DNA from: Salinispora vitiensis
Lineage (GTDB): Bacteria; Actinomycetota; Actinomycetes; Mycobacteriales; Micromonosporaceae
NCBI RefSeq assembly: GCF_000378825.1
Contig: NZ_KB900388.1
Coordinates: 3,498,426-3,562,425 of the forward strand
Length of the DNA: 64,000 nt
Reading direction: 5' to 3'
Shown here: positions 10,020-19,514 of the stretch, one piece after another
How positions within the stretch are numbered: the first letter of the stretch is position 1
How the letters are laid out: every line of letters begins with the position of its first letter
Made by a program: the position numbers and the translations under genes
Notes under the pieces: model-generated
The model's input: only the letters and a program-made list of their open reading frames with translations
Database searches by the model: none
What the model was told of the DNA's origin: nothing

Positions 10020-11173
10020 ACGGACCAACCGAACAGAACCTACGGACCGCCCTGCGGGAGCTGGCCGACGAGGCCCGCCCGACCACCAGCCTCGCCAACG
10101 CCGCGCGAAGCCGAGGCCGACGGCTGCGGCACCGACGGCGACTGGCGGTGACCGGTGGCGCGCTGGCGGCGTTGGTCGCCCTGGCCGCACCCTTCGTCTG
10201 GCTCCGGCCAACCGCCCCCGGGCCCGGCCCGGCCGCCTGGGTTCCGCCGTCAAGCTCAACGCCGTCGAGCTCAGCGGCTCCGAACCCATCCCGGATACCG
10301 GCAACCACCGGAGACTGGACCCAGCAGCCCCTGCCGCTGCCCGGCGGATGGCTGCTGGTCGGTGCCACGCCAACCGGTATGTCCTACACGCCGGACGGCG
10401 AGCGCATCATCCAGCAGGGGTACGCGTTGGACCGCACCCAGGACCAGTACCTCAGCACCGACCAGTACGACGAGATCTGGGCCTCGCCCAGCGGTACGGT
10501 CGCCGGGGTGGTGGACTACGACCGGCGGGGCGAGTTCGGGCTGCTCGACCTGGGCAGCGGCGCGGTCAACTGGGTGCGTACCGGTCAGCACACCATGACG
10601 CCACAGTGGTCACCTGACGGCAGCCGAATCGCCCTGACCATCTTTGACAAGGCGAGCGGAGACAGTGCCCTCGGCGTGCTGAGTGCCACCGGCGAATGGC
10701 AGCTGTTCCCGGTGGACACCGAGAGGTACCTCTGCACCGACTACTGCTACTTCACCTGGACCCGGGACGGCCGGGAGGTGGTGTGGCAACAGACCGACCC
10801 CACCGCACCTAACTCCGAGGCGGCGCCGCACATCCGGCGGGGGGTGCAGCTCTTCTCCCCCGACGACGGCCGGCCGACCCGGTTCCTCCCGATCAAGGGG
10901 GACCCCACCGGACCGTGGTCCTGGTCGCCGGACGGCGAGCGGGTGGTGGTCAAGGGCCCGCAGGGGCCGGAGATCGTCGAAGTGGCCACCGGACGCGTGC
11001 TCGGGCCGACGGCGAGCGCGGAGGCGGCGTGGGGCCCCGACAACCAGTTGCTGTACCAGGACTGGGGTACCGGGGAGATGGTGCTGACCGACCTGGACGG
11101 TCGGGACCTCGTCCGGCAGACCCTTCCGGGCGAGGTCGGGCAGGGCCTGATCGTTCTGGTGGCGCCCCGTTGA
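10016..11173 (+). CDS. Membrane-anchored beta-propeller-like protein, candidate anti-sigma partner
   Basis: Encodes 385 residues. A basic cytoplasmic stretch of about 45 residues (RTALRELADEARP to RGRRLRHRRRL) precedes one membrane segment (LAVTGGALAALVALAAPF). The outer part has SPDGSRIAL and SPDGERVVV motifs characteristic of TolB or WD40-like blades. Start ATG at 10016 overlaps the sigma stop (ATGA). The short inner segment could bind the sigma factor while the outer propeller senses a signal; this is inferred from coupling and topology. No zinc-binding HxxxCxxC motif is present. Confidence 0.7.
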   Translation: MNGPTEQNLRTALRELADEARPTTSLANAARSRGRRLRHRRRLAVTGGALAALVALAAPFVWLRPTAPGPGPAAWVPPSSSTPSSSAAPNPSRIPATTGDWTQQPLPLPGGWLLVGATPTGMSYTPDGERIIQQGYALDRTQDQYLSTDQYDEIWASPSGTVAGVVDYDRRGEFGLLDLGSGAVNWVRTGQHTMTPQWSPDGSRIALTIFDKASGDSALGVLSATGEWQLFPVDTERYLCTDYCYFTWTRDGREVVWQQTDPTAPNSEAAPHIRRGVQLFSPDDGRPTRFLPIKGDPTGPWSWSPDGERVVVKGPQGPEIVEVATGRVLGPTASAEAAWGPDNQLLYQDWGTGEMVLTDLDGRDLVRQTLPGEVGQGLIVLVAPR

Positions 11174-11181
11174 CCAGCGGG

Positions 11182-12639
11182 CTACTCGACGATTCCCTGC
11201 TCGCGGGACCAGCGCAGCAGCTCGGCCTCGGCCTCGTCCCGCCCCAGCGGGCCCCGCTCCAGCCGTACCTCCTTGAGGTGTTTCCAGGCCTGCCCGACGA
11301 CCGGACCCGGCGGTACGCCGAGCAGCTCCATGATCGCGTTGCCGTCCAGGTCGGGGCGGACCCGGGCCAGGTCCTCCTCGGCCGCGAGCCGGGCGATCCG
11401 CTCCTCCAGCGCGTCGTAGTCGGCGGCGAGCCCGGCGGCCTTGCGCCGGTTGCGGGTGGTGCAGTCGGAGCGGGTCAGCTTGTGTAGCCGCGCCAGCAGG
11501 TCACCGGCGTCGGTGACGTACCGGCGCACCGCCGAGTCGGTCCACTCGCCCCGGCCGTACCCGTAGAACCGCAGGTGCAGCGCGACCAGTGCGGTGACCT
11601 TCGTGGTGGTCTCCCGGGGGAAGCGCAGCGCCTTCATCCGTGCCTTGGTCATCCGGGCGCCGACCACCTCGTGGTGGTGGAAGCTGACCCGACCGTCCGA
11701 CCCGACCGCCTTCGTCGCCGGCTTGCCGACGTCGTGCATGAGCGCGGCCATCCGGAGGATGAAGTCGCAGCCGTCCTCCTCGTACGAGACGGCGTTGCGC
11801 ACCACGGTCAGCGTGTGGTCGTACACGTCCTTGTGCTGGGCGTGCTCGTCGATCTCCAGCTTCAGCCCGGTCAGCTCGGGCAGGAACCGCTCGGCCAGCC
11901 CGGTGTCGACCAGCAGCCGCAGGCCGGCGACCGGGTCGGCGCCGCAGAGCAGCTTGGTGAACTCGTCCCGGATCCGCTCGGCGGTGATCCGATCCAGATC
12001 GGCGGCCATCCGTACCATCGCCGCCCGCACGTCCGGGTGTACGGCGAACCGCAGCTGCGCGGCGAACCGGGCCGCCCGCAGCATCCGCAGCGGGTCGTCG
12101 CGGAACGACTCCTCCGGCGCCGCCGGGGTACGGACCACCTTGGCCGCCAGATCCGCTAACCCGCCGTGCGGGTCGGTGAAGCGATGCTCGGGCAGGCTGA
12201 CCGCCATCGCGTTGACGGTGAAGTCCCGCCGCTTCAGGTCCTCGGCGAGGCTCGTGCCGTACTGCACCACCGGGTTGCGGCTGACCTGGTCGTACACCTC
12301 CGCGCGGAAGGTCGTGATCTCCAGCCGCAGGCCATCGCGCTGCACCCCGATCGTGCCGAACTCCCGCCCGGTCTCCCAGATCGCCTCGGCCCAACCACGC
12401 ACGATCCGTAGCGTCTCGTCCGGCTGCGCGTCGGTGCAGAAGTCCAAGTCGTCGCCGAGGCGGCCGAGCAGTGCGTCGCGGACCGATCCGCCGACCAGGT
12501 GCAGTTCGTGACCGGCGCTCGCGAAGCGGCGGCCCAACTCGTCGGCGACCGGGGAGACCCGGAGCAGTTCGGCTACGGCGGTGCGCTGCGCGGCGGTGAG
12601 TTCGCGGCGGTCGGCGGCGTGCGGTGCGGAATCGGACAT
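11182..12639 (-). CDS. pcnA: CCA tRNA nucleotidyltransferase with HD domain
   Basis: Encodes 485 residues. It adds or repairs the 3' CCA end of tRNAs. The class II nucleotidyltransferase head shows LVGGSVRDALLGR and DLDFCTDA (catalytic carboxylates), followed by the RRDFTVNAMA motif, the RNA-binding helical region and an HD-type domain (LMHDVGKP). The gene is commonly named pcnA by annotation pipelines although it is not a poly(A) polymerase. It diverges from murJ, the standard arrangement in actinobacteria near the origin. Confidence 0.93.
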   Translation of the reverse strand: MSDSAPHAADRRELTAAQRTAVAELLRVSPVADELGRRFASAGHELHLVGGSVRDALLGRLGDDLDFCTDAQPDETLRIVRGWAEAIWETGREFGTIGVQRDGLRLEITTFRAEVYDQVSRNPVVQYGTSLAEDLKRRDFTVNAMAVSLPEHRFTDPHGGLADLAAKVVRTPAAPEESFRDDPLRMLRAARFAAQLRFAVHPDVRAAMVRMAADLDRITAERIRDEFTKLLCGADPVAGLRLLVDTGLAERFLPELTGLKLEIDEHAQHKDVYDHTLTVVRNAVSYEEDGCDFILRMAALMHDVGKPATKAVGSDGRVSFHHHEVVGARMTKARMKALRFPRETTTKVTALVALHLRFYGYGRGEWTDSAVRRYVTDAGDLLARLHKLTRSDCTTRNRRKAAGLAADYDALEERIARLAAEEDLARVRPDLDGNAIMELLGVPPGPVVGQAWKHLKEVRLERGPLGRDEAEAELLRWSREQGIVE

Positions 12640-12783
12640 GGGAGGGCCAGCCTATCGGTCCGACCGGGCCTGACATCCGCCGGGCGCGGATGACGCCGGG
12701 CCGACGACTAGTCTGTGTCGAGGCCCTCGCCCGCGGACCCATGGTCGGTGCCGGGCACCGACCAGATCCTGGAGGCGACAACG

Positions 12784-14526
12784 ATGAGCGGCCGGCTCTA
12801 CCGCAGCGCGAACGCGCTGGGCGACGGTGGCCGACCGACGGGTGACGACGCGATCTTCATCTCGGCCGAGCCGCTGAACCAGCCGGCCGCCGAGGCGGTC
12901 GCGCCCCCGGATGAGGCGGTGGCCGAGGGGAGCGCCGCGGCGAACAGCCTGGTGATGGCCGCGGGCAGCCTGGTCAGTCGGGGCACGGGTTTCATCCGGA
13001 ACCTGATGATCGGCGCGGCCCTGGGCAACCTGGTCGGTAACGCGTACACCACGGCGATCTTCCTCCCGAACCAGGTGTACGAGTTCCTGCTCGGCGGAGT
13101 GCTCACCAGCGTACTGGTGCCGGTGCTGGTCCGGCGACGCAAGGCCGACCCGGACCGGGGCGAGGCGTACGCCCAGCGGCTGCTGACCCTGGCGGTGGTG
13201 GCGCTCGCCGCCGCCGCCCTGATCGCGGTGGTCGCGGCTCCGGTGCTGACCGGCATCTACGCCGGTGGCAAGGACGAGGACTACCGGGGCCTGGTCACCA
13301 ACCTGTCGTACCTGATGCTGCCGATGTTGTTCTTCACCGGCATCAGCGCGCTGATCGCCGCCGTGCTGAACACGCGCGGGCACTTCGCCGCTCCGATGTG
13401 GGCGCCGATCCTGAACAACCTGGTGGCCATCGGCACCTTCGGCCTGTACATCTGGGTCTACGGCGCGCAGGCCCTCCAGCCGGGCCAGGTCGGGGCGGAC
13501 CGGATCCTGTTGGTCGGCGGCGGCACCCTGCTCGGGGTGGCGGTGCAGGCCGCGGGGCTGCTGCCCGCCCTGCGCAAGGTCGGCTTCCGGTGGAAGCTGC
13601 GTTTCGACTTCCGCGCGTTGGGGCTGCGGGAGTTGGCCCGGCTCGGCGCCTGGATGTTCTGCTACGTCGCGGTGAACCAGCTCGGGCTCTTCGTGGTGGT
13701 CAACCTGCTCACCCGGGTCGCCGGCGAGGACGACGCCGGTCTGCTGATCTACAACAACGTCTTCCTGCTGCTGATGATGGCGCACGGCGTCATCGCGGTC
13801 TCGATCATCACGGCGCTGATGCCCCGGATGAGCGCCGCCGCGGCGGACGGCCGATTCACCGACCTCACGGCCGACCTGTCCCGGGGCACCCGGATGGTCA
13901 CGGCCGTACTCGCCCCGGTGGCGGTCTGCTACGCCGTGCTGGCCGCGCCGATCTCCGTGGTGGTGTTCCGGTACGGCGCGTTCACCGGGGAGAACGCCAC
14001 CGCCACCGCCACCGTGCTGCTGGTCGCCGCGATCGGCCTGGTGCCCTTCGCGGTCAGCCAGCTCCTCACGTTCGCGTTCTACGCGCTGCCGGACACCCGT
14101 ACGCCCGCGCTGGCCAACATCCCGGTGGTGGCGCTGCGGGTGCTGCTCCAGGTCGGGCTCTACGTCGTCCTTCCCGCCACCTTCGCGGCGGCCGGCATGA
14201 TGCTCGGCAACGCGATCTCGTACCTGGCGGCGGTGGTGCTGTCCGCGCTGCTGCTGCGGCCCCGGGTCGGCCGGATCGGGCTGGGCGGGATCATGCGTAC
14301 GGTGGGCAAGGTGCTGGCCGCCGCGCTCGGAGCCGCGCTGGTCGGTCTGCTGGTGGTCCGCCTGCTGCCGGGCCGACCGGAGGAGCTCGGGTGGTTCATG
14401 GCGGCGGTCCAGCTGCTGATCGGTGGGGCGGCGATCGGTCTCAGCTACCTCGGCCTCGCGATGCTGCTCCGGATCAGGGAGGTCACCGAGGTGGTCACCA
14501 TGGTCCGCCGCCGGCTCGGTCACTGA
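12784..14526 (+). CDS. murJ: Lipid II flippase MurJ (MviN)
   Basis: Encodes 580 residues with about 14 hydrophobic segments. It belongs to the MOP superfamily and moves lipid II across the membrane for peptidoglycan synthesis. The core begins AAANSLVMAAGSLVSRGTGF at about residue 52, after a hydrophilic leader with low conservation. ATG at 12784 has GGAGG at 12771-12775, 8 nt away. Unlike the mycobacterial protein, it ends soon after the last membrane segment. The pseudokinase domain that is fused in mycobacteria is a separate gene downstream here. Confidence 0.92.
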   Translation: MSGRLYRSANALGDGGRPTGDDAIFISAEPLNQPAAEAVAPPDEAVAEGSAAANSLVMAAGSLVSRGTGFIRNLMIGAALGNLVGNAYTTAIFLPNQVYEFLLGGVLTSVLVPVLVRRRKADPDRGEAYAQRLLTLAVVALAAAALIAVVAAPVLTGIYAGGKDEDYRGLVTNLSYLMLPMLFFTGISALIAAVLNTRGHFAAPMWAPILNNLVAIGTFGLYIWVYGAQALQPGQVGADRILLVGGGTLLGVAVQAAGLLPALRKVGFRWKLRFDFRALGLRELARLGAWMFCYVAVNQLGLFVVVNLLTRVAGEDDAGLLIYNNVFLLLMMAHGVIAVSIITALMPRMSAAAADGRFTDLTADLSRGTRMVTAVLAPVAVCYAVLAAPISVVVFRYGAFTGENATATATVLLVAAIGLVPFAVSQLLTFAFYALPDTRTPALANIPVVALRVLLQVGLYVVLPATFAAAGMMLGNAISYLAAVVLSALLLRPRVGRIGLGGIMRTVGKVLAAALGAALVGLLVVRLLPGRPEELGWFMAAVQLLIGGAAIGLSYLGLAMLLRIREVTEVVTMVRRRLGH

Positions 14527-14996
14527 GCGTCCCGTTCTGACCGTTTATCGGGGGCGTGGACGACCGGATCTGCCCGTCCGGCGGGAGTGCACTCTGCGTG
14601 AACGAGGATCACCAATCTGGGGATACGGCTGTGGATAACTTCCGCTCTGCCGCGCCATTGCCGCGTCATCCTGTGGATAACCGGCCGGGCGGGGAGGCAT
14701 GTCCGGTGCTGGCCCGGGAATCTGGCCCGGGTGCCTCGCCACCTGACCCCGGCCCCTGCGGCAACTACTAGCGGTCAACCTCTAGATTGGCTAGTACATG
14801 CGCCAGCAACACCGCCAACAACGACCAAAACCGGACAAGCCACCCGAGCCCAGCAGCCGCCGGCGGTGCGGCGGGAAGATGACATGCGGGGGAAGGCGGG
14901 GATCCCAGGTAAGGTCGCTCTCGACGGGTGCGGCTGTTGCCGGCGCAGGCGCCGACAACAGCCGGCCGGTTCGTGGAAGGCAGAGCGGAAGCCACA
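14527..14996. other. 470-bp gap between murJ and the pseudokinase gene
   Basis: No gene was recognised. It contains two perfect DnaA boxes (listed separately) and a likely promoter area for the pseudokinase-sigM genes. A short complementary pair, CTCTAGATTGGCTAG around 14780, is AT-rich for this genome. Confidence 0.45.
14630..14680. promoter_or_regulatory. Pair of perfect DnaA boxes
   Basis: TGTGGATAA occurs at 14630-14638 and 14672-14680; its complement TTATCCACA is the consensus DnaA box. The two boxes share orientation and lie 42 bp apart, downstream of murJ and far from oriC (about 20 kb). Confidence 0.7.
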
Positions 14997-16598
14997 ATGC
15001 CCAGCAACACGGGTCCATCGATCGACACGATCACCGAGGGAGGACGGGTGACCCAGGTCGGCGGGGGTCAGGATGCGGACGAGAACGCTCCGCCGGTCAT
15101 GACCTTCGGTGCTCCGATCGCCGGTGACGTGCTCGCCGAGCGGTACGAGCTCGTCGAGCACATCAACAACGACAGCGCTGGCCGGCTGCTCTGGCGTGGG
15201 GTCGATGTCGTGTTGCGCCGTCCCGTCGCGGTGGTGCTGCGCTACCCGGGCGGCGACTCCGCCACCGAGATGCTCCAGGCCGCCGTCGCCGCCAGCCGGG
15301 TGATCCACCCCAACCTGGTCGGTGTCTACGACGCGATCGACGAGGGCGAGCGGGCATACGTGGTCCGCGAGTGGGTCGACGGACAGTCGCTGCGGGAACT
15401 CGTGGCCGCGGGGGCGCTGGACCCAGCTCGGGCGACCGCCGTCGGCAACGCCGTCGCGAGCGCCCTGGCCGCCGTGCACGCCACCGGAATGGTGCACGGC
15501 AACGTCCACCCCGGCACGATCATGATCAGCGATGACGGTCGGGTGGTGTTGGCGGACGCGCGCACCGACGGGGCCGACAGCCAGGCCAGCGACCTTCGGG
15601 CGGTCGGTGGCGTCCTCTACTTCGCACTGACCGGCCACTGGCCCCACGCCGAGGTCCCGCTACACGGCGCCACCGCCGGACATGGACGGGCGGCGACCCC
15701 GGACGCGCTCCGGGGTCCGGGGGGTGCGCTCACCGCACCGCGCCAGGTCCGGGCCGGGGTTCCGGCATACCTGGACGACCTCACCATGGATCTGCTGGAC
15801 GGCTCGCTCCCGCCCCCACCGTCGGATGTCCTCGCCGCGGAGTTGGCCCGACTGGACGTCCCGGTCGATGAGCACCTGCTGGAAAACAACGGCCCACTGC
15901 GGTTCACCGCCGAGACCGGGGACGAGCCGTCACCGCTGGCCGCGGCGGGCGGGCGCAAGTTCGCCGTCGGGATCGCCAGCCTCCTCGCCGTCGCGCTCGT
16001 CGGCCTCCTGATCGGCATCGTCGTGCTCAGTCGGGGCGGGGACGACGACCGGAACCCGACGACAGCTGCCAACCCTTCTCCCATCACGACGACGGGTGAG
16101 GATCCACCCGACGCCGTGGCGACCGATCCGCCGAAAATCAGCGTTGCGAAGGTCATTGACCCAGACAGTGGGGACCGCGCCGAGGTCCGCGACGCCGAGA
16201 AGGTGTTCGACGGCAGCCTGGATGAGGGCTGGGAGACCCAGACCTACCGGGGGCACCCGAATTTCGGCAAGATCAAGCGCGGCATGGGCATCTGGCTCGA
16301 CCTCGGTGAACCCCGCAACGTCAAGTCCCTGCAGGTCCAACTCTCGGCCCGGGGTGCGTCGGCCCGGTTGTACACGGGCACTAACGAGCACCCCTCCTCA
16401 AGCGCGGGCGACAACGCGCTCTTCGAGGAGTACGAGCAGAACCCGATCGGGCCGGCTAAGGAAGACGCCGGCACCACGATGACCTTCGACGCGTTCGACG
16501 CGGACACCGAATACCGGTACCTTCTCGTCTGGCTGACCGAGCTGCCGCCGAGTGACGGCGGCTACAAGGTCGGCATTCAGGAGATCAAGGTCTCGTGA
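14997..16598 (+). CDS. Membrane pseudokinase with extracellular discoidin-like domain
   Basis: Encodes 533 residues. Residues about 35-295 are a protein-kinase fold (DVLAERYELVEHI onward), but the VAIK lysine is replaced (RPVAVVLRY), HRD reads HGN and DFG is absent, so phosphotransfer is unlikely. One membrane segment follows (FAVGIASLLAVALVGLLIG). The outer part resembles a discoidin or F5/8 domain. This architecture corresponds to the C-terminal half of mycobacterial MviN, whose pseudokinase binds the FHA protein FhaA. ATG at 14997 has a weak ribosome site; GTG at 15048 behind AGGGAGG is a strong alternative. Confidence 0.82.
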   Translation: MPSNTGPSIDTITEGGRVTQVGGGQDADENAPPVMTFGAPIAGDVLAERYELVEHINNDSAGRLLWRGVDVVLRRPVAVVLRYPGGDSATEMLQAAVAASRVIHPNLVGVYDAIDEGERAYVVREWVDGQSLRELVAAGALDPARATAVGNAVASALAAVHATGMVHGNVHPGTIMISDDGRVVLADARTDGADSQASDLRAVGGVLYFALTGHWPHAEVPLHGATAGHGRAATPDALRGPGGALTAPRQVRAGVPAYLDDLTMDLLDGSLPPPPSDVLAAELARLDVPVDEHLLENNGPLRFTAETGDEPSPLAAAGGRKFAVGIASLLAVALVGLLIGIVVLSRGGDDDRNPTTAANPSPITTTGEDPPDAVATDPPKISVAKVIDPDSGDRAEVRDAEKVFDGSLDEGWETQTYRGHPNFGKIKRGMGIWLDLGEPRNVKSLQVQLSARGASARLYTGTNEHPSSSAGDNALFEEYEQNPIGPAKEDAGTTMTFDAFDADTEYRYLLVWLTELPPSDGGYKVGIQEIKVS

Positions 16599-16641
16599 GC
16601 CGTTCACCGCGTCCCCGGCATCCTCTCCGCCGGACGCGGTG

Positions 16642-17376
16642 ATGGCGCCGAACGGGTCAACCGAGCGATCGGTGGGAGACGACAGCCCGCCGGCAACCGC
16701 TCCCGCCACCGATCTCGAGCTGCTGCGCGCGCATGTCGCTGGCGATCGGGACGCCTTCGCCGAGCTGCTGCGCCGGCACCGGGACCGGCTCTGGGCGGTG
16801 GCGCTGCGCACCCTCGGCGACCGGGAGGAGGCGGCCGACGCGCTGCAGGACGCGCTGCTCTCCGCCCATCGGGCCGCCGGACGGTTCCGGGGTGATTCGG
16901 CGGTGACCACCTGGCTGCACCGGATCGTGGTCAACGCCTGCCTAGACCGGATCCGACGCCGCCAGGCGCATCCGACGGTGCCGCTGCCCGACGGCGTACG
17001 CGACGTGGCCGGCGCCACCGGTGGCACGGAGCCGGCCGCTCCCGTGCCCGACCACGACACTGCTCTGGTGGTCCGGGAGGCGCTGGCCGCGCTACCGGTC
17101 GAGCAGCGTGCCGCGCTGATCCTGGTTGATGTGCAGGGCTACCCGGTAGCCGAGGTTGCCCGCATCCTTGAGGTAGCTGAGGGGACGGTGAAGAGCCGGT
17201 GTGCCCGGGGCCGGGCCCGGCTGGCAGCGGCGCTCGGCTATCTCCGGGCGGCACCGGAGCAACCGCTCCTGGAGGGAGGCATGCCAGCCGTCACGGGACG
17301 GAACCAGCAGCCGCGCGGTGGCGTCCGATCGGTGTCGGGGCGACCCCGGCGCGAAGCCAACCAGGAGGAGCTGTGA
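16642..17376 (+). CDS. sigM: ECF sigma factor SigM
   Basis: Encodes 244 residues. Region 2 is at about residues 29-95 (LLRAHVAGDRDAFAELLRRH, ALQDALLSAHRAAGRFRG, TTWLHRIVVNACLDRIRRR) and region 4 at about 140-195 (ALAALPVEQRAALILVDVQG, VAEGTVKSRCARGRARLA). Location between the MurJ pseudokinase and trxBA, with an overlapping downstream partner, matches SigM of mycobacteria and Streptomyces. The ATG at 16642 is tentative because no strong ribosome site is visible; GTG at 16639 is possible. About 50 residues after region 4 are low-complexity. Confidence 0.85.
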   Translation: MAPNGSTERSVGDDSPPATAPATDLELLRAHVAGDRDAFAELLRRHRDRLWAVALRTLGDREEAADALQDALLSAHRAAGRFRGDSAVTTWLHRIVVNACLDRIRRRQAHPTVPLPDGVRDVAGATGGTEPAAPVPDHDTALVVREALAALPVEQRAALILVDVQGYPVAEVARILEVAEGTVKSRCARGRARLAAALGYLRAAPEQPLLEGGMPAVTGRNQQPRGGVRSVSGRPRREANQEEL

Positions 17377-18338
17377 CGACCGGGGGGTTCCGGGAGGTCG
17401 ACCACGAGTTACTCGCCGACTACGTCGGTGGGGCGCTCGCGGGCACTCCCGACGAGATGACCGTCGCCCGCCTGGTCGAGCGAGACGAGGCTTGGGCGGA
17501 CGCCTACGACCGGCTCGTGCCGGCGGTCGCGGAGGTCCACGCCGCTCTGCTCGCCTACGGGACGGCGGAGGAGATGCCCGCAACCGTGGCGGATCAGATT
17601 CGCGTCGCGCTGGCGGCGACCGACGCTGCCCCGCCGACCGAGGGCACGCCGGCCGAGAGCGTGCCGGCGCGCCCTTCGGTAGTGCCGGCCCAGCCGCACG
17701 CCGGGTCACGGCGCCCCGGCGGCGTTCCGCAACCGGCCGGGACCGGCCCGGGCCGACGGCGCCGACGATGGCAGCGAGTCGGTGCTCCCGTCGCGCTCGC
17801 CGCGGTAGCGGTGGCCGCTGTCGGGCTGCTCGGCCTGGACCAACTCGGCTGGGGGACGGACGGTCCGGAGCCGAGCACCGGCACTCCCGAGCAGGCCGTC
17901 GCCGGGACGGTGCGCACCACCGCGCCGCCGATGCGGACCGGTACGGACTACCGGCGGGAGGACTTGGCCGCTCCGGTCTCGCCGCCGCAGCAGTACTCCG
18001 GCGAGGGCACCACCGAGTCGGCGCCGTCCGGCGAGGGCACCATCGAATCGGCGCCGTCCGGCGTCGGGATCCAGGGCGACCGGACGGCGGGGTTGATCGG
18101 GCTCGATCGGCTGACGGATCCGGACGCGCTCGAAACCTGTCTGGCCGAGATCGGCGTCGAGCACGACGCTGGCCAGTTGGCGGTCGAGGTGGTGGACTAT
18201 GCCCGCTTCGAGGGCCGACCGGCGTTGGTCGTCCGGTTCGCCGATGCGACTGGTGCCCGCTGGGCCTGGGTCAGCGGGCCCGAGTGCGGTGTGCCCGGAT
18301 CGGGCGCGGACACCCGGTACCGTACGCGGGTAGGGTAG
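17373..18338 (+). CDS. Membrane anti-sigma factor candidate (RsmA-like)
   Basis: Encodes 321 residues. It starts at a GTG that overlaps the sigM stop (GTGA) behind AGGAGGAG at 17363-17370, so it is translationally coupled. The N-terminal 100 residues (HELLADYVGGAL, LVERDEAWADAYDRLVP) are probably cytoplasmic and sigma-binding. A single membrane segment (APVALAAVAVAAVGLLGL) follows, then a Pro/Ser region with a 10-residue tandem repeat and a C-terminal domain with two cysteines (ETCLAEIG and GPECGVPG). The layout resembles mycobacterial RsmA, the SigM antagonist. No zinc-binding anti-sigma motif was found. Confidence 0.72.
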   Translation: MTTGGFREVDHELLADYVGGALAGTPDEMTVARLVERDEAWADAYDRLVPAVAEVHAALLAYGTAEEMPATVADQIRVALAATDAAPPTEGTPAESVPARPSVVPAQPHAGSRRPGGVPQPAGTGPGRRRRRWQRVGAPVALAAVAVAAVGLLGLDQLGWGTDGPEPSTGTPEQAVAGTVRTTAPPMRTGTDYRREDLAAPVSPPQQYSGEGTTESAPSGEGTIESAPSGVGIQGDRTAGLIGLDRLTDPDALETCLAEIGVEHDAGQLAVEVVDYARFEGRPALVVRFADATGARWAWVSGPECGVPGSGADTRYRTRVG

Positions 18339-18403
18339 AACTTCACGGCCGTCGCGGGGGTGTGCTGCCGTGACGTGAGCTGACCCACCGGATGACCGGC
18401 TCG

Positions 18404-18430
18404 GGAATTCCCGGTTCGTACGATGGCGTT
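18404..18430 (+). promoter_or_regulatory. SigR-type promoter candidate for trxB-trxA
   Basis: GGAAT at 18404-18408 and GTT at 18428-18430 are separated by 19 nt, close to the published actinobacterial SigR consensus GGAAT-N18/19-GTT used for trxBA and other thiol-stress genes. It lies about 100 bp before trxB. No transcription data are available here. Confidence 0.55.
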
Positions 18431-18527
18431 CTCTACATCAGTTGCCGACGCCTGATTCTGGGGTGTCGGCACCGACTCGCCGTCGGTGCGGCCGTCGGCG
18501 AACACACAGACGAATCGGGAGACGGCA

Positions 18528-19481
18528 GTGGACGACGTCCGCAACCTGATCATCATTGGCTCCGGGCCAGCCGGATACACGGCGGCGGTCTACGCCGCGC
18601 GCGCGAACCTCGCGCCGCTGGTCATCGAGGGGGCGCAGTCCGGCGGCGCGTTGATGACGACGACCGAGGTAGAGAACTTCCCGGGGTTCGCCGACGGCAT
18701 TCTCGGTCCCGAGCTGATGGACAGCATGCGCAAGCAGGCCGAGCGCTTCGGTGCCGAGTTCCTGACCGACGATGTCACCCGGGTTGAGCTCAACAACACC
18801 GGCGAGGTCGGCTCAGACGCGGTCAGCACCGTCTGGGTGGGGGAGACCAGCTATCGGGCGAAGGCTGTCATCCTCGCCACCGGCTCCGCCTGGCGCCCGC
18901 TGGGTGTGCCGGGTGAGCAGGAGTACCTCGGCCACGGCGTGTCGTCCTGCGCCACCTGCGACGGCTTCTTCTTCCGGAACCAGCACATCATCGTGGTGGG
19001 CGGTGGTGACTCGGCGATGGAGGAGGCCAACTTCCTGACCCGCTTCGCCGAGTCGGTCACGATCGTCCACCGCCGGGACACGTTCCGGGCCAGCAAGATC
19101 ATGGCCGACCGCGCACTGAGCAACGACAAGATCAAGGTCGAGTGGAACGCCGTGGTGGAGGAGATCCTCGGCGCCGACGGCAAGGTTTCCGGCGTCCGAC
19201 TCCGCAACGTGCACACCGGTGATTCCCGGGTGCTTGACGTGACCGGCGTGTTCGTGGCGATCGGCCACGACCCCCGCAGCGAGCTCTTCCGCGGCCAGGT
19301 GGACCTGGACGACGAGGGGTATGTGAAGGTGGACGCGCCCAGCACCAAGACCAGCATCCCGGGGGTGTTCGCCGCCGGTGACCTGGTGGACCACACCTAC
19401 CGGCAGGCCATCACCGCCGCCGGTACGGGCTGCGCCGCCGCCCTGGACGCCGAGCGCTTCATCGCCACGATCCAGGGCTGA
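18528..19481 (+). CDS. trxB: Thioredoxin reductase
   Basis: Encodes 317 residues. It passes electrons from NADPH through FAD to thioredoxin. Visible motifs are the FAD-binding [13 protein letters not shown] at the N-terminus, the redox-active CATC, the NADPH-binding [12 protein letters not shown] and the C-terminal [18 protein letters not shown] at 18528 has GGGAG at 18517-18521. It is directly followed by trxA, 33 bp away, so the two form an operon, probably started from the SigR-like promoter upstream. Confidence 0.95.
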   Translation: MDDVRNLIIIGSGPAGYTAAVYAARANLAPLVIEGAQSGGALMTTTEVENFPGFADGILGPELMDSMRKQAERFGAEFLTDDVTRVELNNTGEVGSDAVSTVWVGETSYRAKAVILATGSAWRPLGVPGEQEYLGHGVSSCATCDGFFFRNQHIIVVGGGDSAMEEANFLTRFAESVTIVHRRDTFRASKIMADRALSNDKIKVEWNAVVEEILGADGKVSGVRLRNVHTGDSRVLDVTGVFVAIGHDPRSELFRGQVDLDDEGYVKVDAPSTKTSIPGVFAAGDLVDHTYRQAITAAGTGCAAALDAERFIATIQG

Positions 19482-19514
19482 AATTCCGAAACACACCCCC
19501 GAGGAGGGAACGTA

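Noticed and set aside
12652..14523. A 623-codon frame opposite murJ
   Set aside because: Its Asp/His/Gln/Arg-rich composition mirrors the membrane-protein codons on the other strand.
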